Source: Betaproteobacteria bacterium (GTDB taxonomy: Bacteria > Pseudomonadota > Gammaproteobacteria > Burkholderiales > Casimicrobiaceae). Taken from it: DNA of 9,275 bases. Shown piece by piece: positions 5,754-9,275 of this stretch (position 1 is its first letter; every line of letters begins with the position of its first letter). Under the pieces are notes generated by a model, which saw only the letters and a list, made by a program, of their open reading frames with translations, ran no database searches and had not been told where the DNA came from. A program made the translations under genes and the position numbers. Location: the NCBI GenBank assembly GCA_005883655.1, contig VBDA01000196.1, positions 1-9,275 on the forward strand, written 5' to 3'.

Positions 5754-7449
5754 AGAAGCCGCGAAAAAGGCTGTAGCGCTCCTCGCGGATCGTGCGAATG
5801 CGCAGCAGCACCCTGTTGAGCGGCACGCCAACCAGAAGCAAGGAATGCGACGCGAGCATCAGGCTTCCTTCGAGCACTTCGGGGACGACTTCGGCCGCGC
5901 CCGCCTTCAGCAGCAGGTCGAGCTCGGTGTCGTCCAGGGTGCGAACGATGACCGGCACCTCGGGACGCGCTTCGTGCACGTGATGGAGAATCTTGAGCGC
6001 CGTCGGCGTATCGGCAAAGGTCACCACGACCGCGCGGGCCTTGGAGAGACCGGCGGCCATCAGCGCCTCGCGGCGTCCCGCGTCGCCATAGACCACGCTG
6101 CCGCCGTCTGCCGCTGCCTCGCGCACACGTTGCGGATCGGAATCGAGCGCGAGAAACGAGATCTCCTCGGCTTCCAGCAGGCGCGCGAGGTTCTGCCCGC
6201 TGCGTCCGTAACCGCAGATGATCACGTGCTCCTGGCGAGCCAGTGTTCGCGCCGCAATGTTGGTGAGCTGGGCGGCGCGCGTGAGCCAGTCGTTGGCAGT
6301 CAAGCGGCGCGCAAGAGGCTCGGCGAACTGGATCAGGAACGGTGCCGACAACATGGAAAGCACCATGGCCGCCAGCACCAGCTGCGACAGCGTTTTATCG
6401 ATGATCCCCAGATCGGTCGACAAGGCCAGCAACACGATGGCGAACTCGCCGGCTTGCGCGAGATAGAAACCGGTTCGCAGCGCGGTGCCGAGCGGTGCGC
6501 CGAAAACTCTGGCCAACAGCACGATCAGCGCCAGCTTTGCCAGCACGGGGCCCAACAGCAATAGGCACACCCAGCCGAAATAGTGCCCGACCACGGTGAG
6601 ATCGAGATACATGCCGACGGTGACGAAAAACAGTCCCAGGAGCACGTCGCGAAACGGCTTGATGTCCTCCTCGACCTGGTAGCGATATTCGGTCTCCGCG
6701 ATCAGCATCCCGGCAAGAAACGCCCCAAGTGCAAACGAAAGACCCGCGATTTGAGTGAGTGACGCCAAACCGAGGGTGACCAGCAGAATGTTGAGCATGA
6801 AAAGCTCGGACGAGCGCTGTCGCGCGACGAGATGAAACCAGGCTCGGATCGGTCCTTGACCGAAAAAAAGGATCACCGCCAGCGCCACGGCGGCTTTGAC
6901 GGCGGCCAGCGCCAGGGTCTTCCAGAGATCGGCGGCGCCTTCGGCGAGTGTCGGGATTGCGATCAGGAACGCTACCACCGCGAGATCCTGAAACAAAAGA
7001 ATGCCCAGCGCGTCGCGGCCATGCGCGGTGTTGAGCTCGGTGCGCTCGGCGAGCATCTTGGATACGATTGCGGTCGAGCTCATCGCCACGGCGCCGCCTA
7101 GAGCGAGTCCCGCGAGCCACCGGTAGCCCAGGAGATGCGACAGGATCATGGCTGCTACCGTCGTAATCGCTACCTGCGCGAGCCCGAGTCCGAACACCGC
7201 GCGGCGCATCGCCTTCAGCTGTGGCAGGCTGAACTCGAGGCCGATGGAAAACATGAGGAACACGATGCCGAACTCGGCAAGATCGCGGACATCGGCGTTG
7301 TCCGGCACCCAGGCGAGCGCATGCGGGCCGACTGCAATGCCAACGACGAGATAGCCGAGGATCGGCGGAAGGCGAAGAAGACGGCAGGCAACGACCACGA
7401 CGACGGCCGCCGCCAGCAGCAACAAAATGAGCTGCAGTGTCTGTGGCAT
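5541..7449 (-). CDS. CPA2 cation:proton antiporter with TrkA-N domain (KefB/YbaL-like), frameshifted before TrkA-C
   Basis: Inner-membrane K+(or Na+)/H+ antiporter. The first 566 residues, from the ATG at 7449, read in one frame. They hold about a dozen hydrophobic helices (roughly 1-375) with LPPILGYLVVGIAVGP, FLMFSIGLEFSLPQL, the transport motif LLFQDLAV with Asp155, and the motif GFYLAQAGEFAIVLL. A TrkA-N (RCK) domain follows from about 407 (HVIICGYGRSGQN, nucleotide-binding glycines 413-418) to about 530. After RYSLFRGFF (about 558-566) the original frame becomes arginine-rich nonsense and would run to 5338, through the mlaF promoter and into mlaF. A TrkA-C-like stretch appears instead one base over and ends at the stop 5543-5541. 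The coordinates given are the intended gene, and a net +1 shift near 5752 is needed to read it. Whether this is a true mutation or a sequence error is unknown. Substrate ion and gene symbol cannot be fixed: KefB, KefC, YbaL and RosB share this architecture. Confidence 0.85.
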
Positions 7450-7482
7450 CGGGAATCGTCAGCGCACCGAAGTCCTGACGCG

Positions 7483-7491
7483 AATGTAGCA
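7483..7491 (-). promoter_or_regulatory. Candidate extended -10 promoter for the antiporter gene
   Basis: On the minus strand TGC directly precedes TACATT (7488-7483), giving the extended -10 pattern TGnTAnnnT about 33 bases upstream of the antiporter ATG at 7449. No good -35 hexamer is present at the expected distance, which is common when an extended -10 is used. It lies in the 87-base divergent gap with kdsD, so the two promoters are back to back with about 35 bases between their -10 elements. Confidence 0.35.
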
Positions 7492-7523
7492 CAGCGCAGG
7501 AGCGGCGCCCGGCGGGGTTGGGC

Positions 7524-7529
7524 TATACT
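7524..7529 (+). promoter_or_regulatory. kdsD promoter -10 element, possibly giving a leaderless mRNA
   Basis: TATACT matches the -10 consensus at five of six positions and ends only seven bases before the kdsD ATG at 7537. Transcription normally begins about seven bases after the -10, which would put the first base at or within a base or two of the A of the ATG. No Shine-Dalgarno sequence exists between the hexamer and the ATG (TGCCCGC). The -35 region (about 7501-7506) is poor. Another promoter further upstream is possible. Confidence 0.45.
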
Positions 7530-7536
7530 TGCCCGC

Positions 7537-8556
7537 ATGTCCGCGCCGATCCGAGCAGCCGAGCCGGTGCCCGCTGTCGGCATCGAGCCCGAGCGCGTGC
7601 TCAAGCTCGCTCGGGACGTACTCGCAACGGAAGCCGCGGCCATCCGCGCGCTTGAAGCGCGTCTCGGCGCCGCATTTCTGGCCGCCGCCCGCGCACTGTT
7701 CGAGTGCCGCGGACGGGTGGTCGTTACCGGCATCGGCAAATCCGGCCATATCGCGCGCAAGCTCGCCGCGACACTCGCGTCGACCGGAACGCCGGCATTT
7801 TTCGTGCACGCCGCCGAAGCGAGCCACGGCGATCTCGGCATGATTACCGCCGACGACATCGTACTGCTGCTTTCGAATTCGGGTGAGACCGACGAGCTGG
7901 TGTCCCTGGTGCCGCATTTCAAACGCCAGGGAGCCAAATTGATCGCGCTCACCGGCAACGAGCAGTCGTCGCTCGCATTCGCCGCGGATGTGCATCTCGA
8001 CGCGAGCGTCGACACCGAGGCCTGTCCGCTCGGGTTGGCGCCGACCGCGAGCACCACCGCCGCGCTTGCGCTGGGCGACGCACTCGCGCTCACTTTGCTC
8101 GACGCGCGCGGCTTTTCGGTGGAGGACTTCGCGCGCTCGCATCCCGGCGGCTCCCTCGGCCGCAAGCTCCTTACCCATGTTCGAGACGTTATGCGCACCG
8201 GCGTCGCGCTGCCGACGGTGCCGCTGACGGCGAGCTTCGCGGATGCGATCGTGGAAATGAGCGGCAAGGGCATGGGAATGACCGCGGTCATCGATCAGGA
8301 TCGCCGCGTCGCCGGCATATTCACCGATGGGGATCTGCGGCGGTGCATTCCGAAGGTCCGCGATTTCAGCGCTGCGAACGTCGCCGAGCTGATGACCGCG
8401 AATCCGCGCACCATCGGCCCCGACCGGCTGGCGATCGACTGCGTCGAGCTGATGGAAGCTCCCCCGAAAGTCAGCCAGCTTTTGATCGTCGACGACGAAC
8501 GGCGATTGGTCGGCGCGCTGCACCTGCACGACCTTTTCCGAGCGAAGGTGGTATGA
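7537..8556 (+). CDS. kdsD: Arabinose-5-phosphate isomerase KdsD (SIS + two CBS domains)
   Basis: Cytoplasmic enzyme that converts D-ribulose 5-phosphate to D-arabinose 5-phosphate, the first step of Kdo synthesis for LPS. The product has 339 residues (E. coli KdsD has 328). The SIS sugar-isomerase domain spans about 40-190, with GIGKSGHIARK (65-75, Lys68), EASHGDLGM, SNSGETDEL (113-121, Glu117) and EACPLGLAPTASTT (161-174, Glu161). The HPGGSLGR motif (202-209) contains His202. Lys, two Glu and His are the residues considered catalytic in E. coli KdsD. Two CBS domains follow (about 216-270 and 282-338), with MTAVIDQDRRVAGIFTDGDLRR and QLLIVDDERRLVGALHLHDL. The ATG at 7537 is chosen because residues upstream in the same open frame (back to 7135) are shadow of the antiporter, and family members start about this far before the SIS core. 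It is the first gene of a kdsD-kdsC-lptC operon. Confidence 0.96.
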   Translation: MSAPIRAAEPVPAVGIEPERVLKLARDVLATEAAAIRALEARLGAAFLAAARALFECRGRVVVTGIGKSGHIARKLAATLASTGTPAFFVHAAEASHGDLGMITADDIVLLLSNSGETDELVSLVPHFKRQGAKLIALTGNEQSSLAFAADVHLDASVDTEACPLGLAPTASTTAALALGDALALTLLDARGFSVEDFARSHPGGSLGRKLLTHVRDVMRTGVALPTVPLTASFADAIVEMSGKGMGMTAVIDQDRRVAGIFTDGDLRRCIPKVRDFSAANVAELMTANPRTIGPDRLAIDCVELMEAPPKVSQLLIVDDERRLVGALHLHDLFRAKVV

Positions 8557-8579
8557 CGCGCCGTTGGAATGCGCGATGA
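8553..8579 (+). other. Eight-codon mini-ORF bridging kdsD and kdsC
   Basis: An ATG at 8553 overlaps the kdsD stop as ATGA and opens an eight-codon frame (MTRRWNAR). Its own TGA (8577-8579) overlaps the kdsC ATG (8576-8578), again as ATGA. A ribosome ending kdsD could therefore re-initiate on the mini-ORF and be handed on to kdsC. This is read directly from the sequence. The relay function is inference, and the arrangement could be chance. Confidence 0.35.
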
Positions 8580-9106
8580 CCACGCCCGATCTGCTGGCGC
8601 GGGCGCGCGCGGTGCGAATGCTTTCCTGCGATGTCGACGGCGTTCTCACCGACGGCAAGCTCTATTACGCCGACGATGGCAGCGAAATGAAGGCGTTTTC
8701 GACGCTCGACGGGCTCGGCCTGAAAATGTTGCACGAGGCCGGCATCGTGGTCGCATGGATCACGGGCAGCTCGGCACCCGCGGTGACCAAGCGTGCGAAA
8801 CATCTTTCCGTCGCCCATGTGGTCCTCGGCGCGGAGAACAAGCTTGCGCCGTGGGAGCGCCTGCGCGCGGAGCTCGGCATGGCCGTCGAGGAGTGCGCGC
8901 ACATCGGCGACGATCTTCCCGATCTGCCGGTGCTCCTGCGCTGCGGCTTGAGCACGACGGTGCCGCACGCACCCGAGGCGGTCAAGCGGCGGGCGCATTA
9001 CATAACCCGCGCGGACGGAGGCGCCGGCGCGGTGCGAGAAGTCTGCGAGCTCATCCTCGGTGCGCGCGGCGATCTCATGCAACGCATCGCGCAGTTCGAA
9101 TCATGA
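8576..9106 (+). CDS. kdsC: 3-deoxy-D-manno-octulosonate 8-phosphate phosphatase KdsC
   Basis: HAD-superfamily phosphatase (C0 type, no cap domain, tetrameric in characterised members) that removes phosphate from Kdo-8-phosphate. The product has 176 residues (E. coli KdsC has 188). Motif I is DVDGVLTDG, with nucleophile Asp19 and acid/base Asp21. FSTLDGLGLKML is the typical next segment, and motif II is ITGSS with Thr63/Ser65 where many relatives have ITGR. Lys89 in GAENKL fits motif III, and GDDLPDLPVL (111-120) supplies the motif IV aspartates. VPHAPEAVKRRAHYITRADGGAGAVREVCELIL is the usual C-terminus. The start is the ATG at 8576, with GGAA six bases upstream. A TTG at 8564 is an alternative that adds four residues. 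It lies 19 bases after kdsD and overlaps lptC as ATGA. Confidence 0.95.
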   Translation: MTTPDLLARARAVRMLSCDVDGVLTDGKLYYADDGSEMKAFSTLDGLGLKMLHEAGIVVAWITGSSAPAVTKRAKHLSVAHVVLGAENKLAPWERLRAELGMAVEECAHIGDDLPDLPVLLRCGLSTTVPHAPEAVKRRAHYITRADGGAGAVREVCELILGARGDLMQRIAQFES

Positions 9107-9275
9107 CCCGCAGCCGCGCCTGGCTGGACCGGCTGATTGCATGGTCTCCCGTGTTTCTCCTCGGCGCTTTCGCGGCATTGACCTATTGGCTGAACGCTCA
9201 GGTGCAACCCGGCGGCGCGGCATTCGATGGCTCCGGCCGCCACGATACCGATCTGTACATCGAGGATTTCAAGGC
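9103..9275 (+). CDS. lptC: LptC, LPS export protein, N-terminal part (runs off right edge)
   Basis: Bitopic inner-membrane protein that receives LPS from LptB2FG and passes it to LptA. Only the first 57 residues are present. A short basic start (MTRSRAWLDRLIAW) precedes a single membrane helix (about 15-31, SPVFLLGAFAALTYWLN). The periplasmic part begins with GRHDTDLYIEDFKA, fitting the family pattern H-x-P/T-D-Y/L-Y-x-x-x-F. The ATG at 9103 overlaps the kdsC stop by four bases. Identification relies on this N-terminal pattern plus the conserved kdsD-kdsC-lptC order. lptA and lptB would be expected next, outside the window. Confidence 0.9.
   Translation, partial: MTRSRAWLDRLIAWSPVFLLGAFAALTYWLNAQVQPGGAAFDGSGRHDTDLYIEDFK

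Noticed and set aside
4502..5776. Long plus-strand open frame (424 codons) opposite mlaF
   Set aside because: It crosses mlaF, its promoter and the antiporter end, has no recognisable domain, and its composition is that of an antisense shadow.
7135..7536. kdsD with a 134-residue N-terminal extension
   Set aside because: The extension lies antisense to the antiporter start and the intergenic promoter region, and its sequence resembles no KdsD. The normal length is reached from 7537.
7215..8658. Long minus-strand open frames opposite kdsD
   Set aside because: kdsD has full SIS and CBS motifs on the plus strand. The minus-strand frames are serine/alanine- or arginine-rich shadows.

Overview
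The window is GC-rich, densely packed proteobacterial chromosome, and the gene set is that of a Gram-negative outer membrane. The order mlaF-mlaE-mlaD-mlaA-mlaC-mlaB followed by a YadG/YadH-like ABC exporter suggests a betaproteobacterium: in E. coli mlaA lies elsewhere and that exporter pair is not at this locus. The taxonomic call is inference from gene order and protein character, not from a search.

Minus strand, read from about 5.5 kb down to 1: a sigma70-like promoter at 5493-5521 precedes mlaF (ATPase), mlaE (permease), mlaD (MCE ring protein), mlaA/vacJ (outer-membrane lipoprotein), mlaC (periplasmic phospholipid carrier) and mlaB (STAS regulator). Then come an ABC-2 exporter ATPase and its permease, which runs off the left edge. 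Most junctions overlap by 1-4 bases, so this looks like one operon. The largest internal gap is 128 bases, between mlaA and mlaC. Mla proteins move phospholipid between the outer and inner membranes and so maintain outer-membrane lipid asymmetry.

Middle: a minus-strand CPA2-family cation:proton antiporter (KefB/YbaL-like; 7449 down to 5541) lies between the two envelope modules. Its membrane domain and TrkA-N domain are intact. The C-terminal TrkA-C domain is encoded in a different frame, so the gene as given is frameshifted near 5752.

Plus strand, 7537 to the right edge: kdsD (arabinose-5-phosphate isomerase), kdsC (Kdo-8-phosphate phosphatase) and the start of lptC. These make Kdo and begin the LPS export bridge. 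kdsD has a -10 hexamer so close to its ATG that a leaderless mRNA is plausible. kdsD and kdsC are joined by an 8-codon mini-ORF that overlaps both.

The overall layout resembles E. coli mlaFEDCB / yrbG-kdsD-kdsC-lptC. Here the antiporter position is held by an unrelated antiporter family in the opposite orientation. I see no mobile element, CRISPR array, tRNA or rRNA, no convincing intrinsic terminator, and no stretch over 300 bases without a gene. I do not see an obviously new system. The most notable points are the frameshifted antiporter, the antiporter swap, and several small translational or regulatory arrangements at gene junctions.
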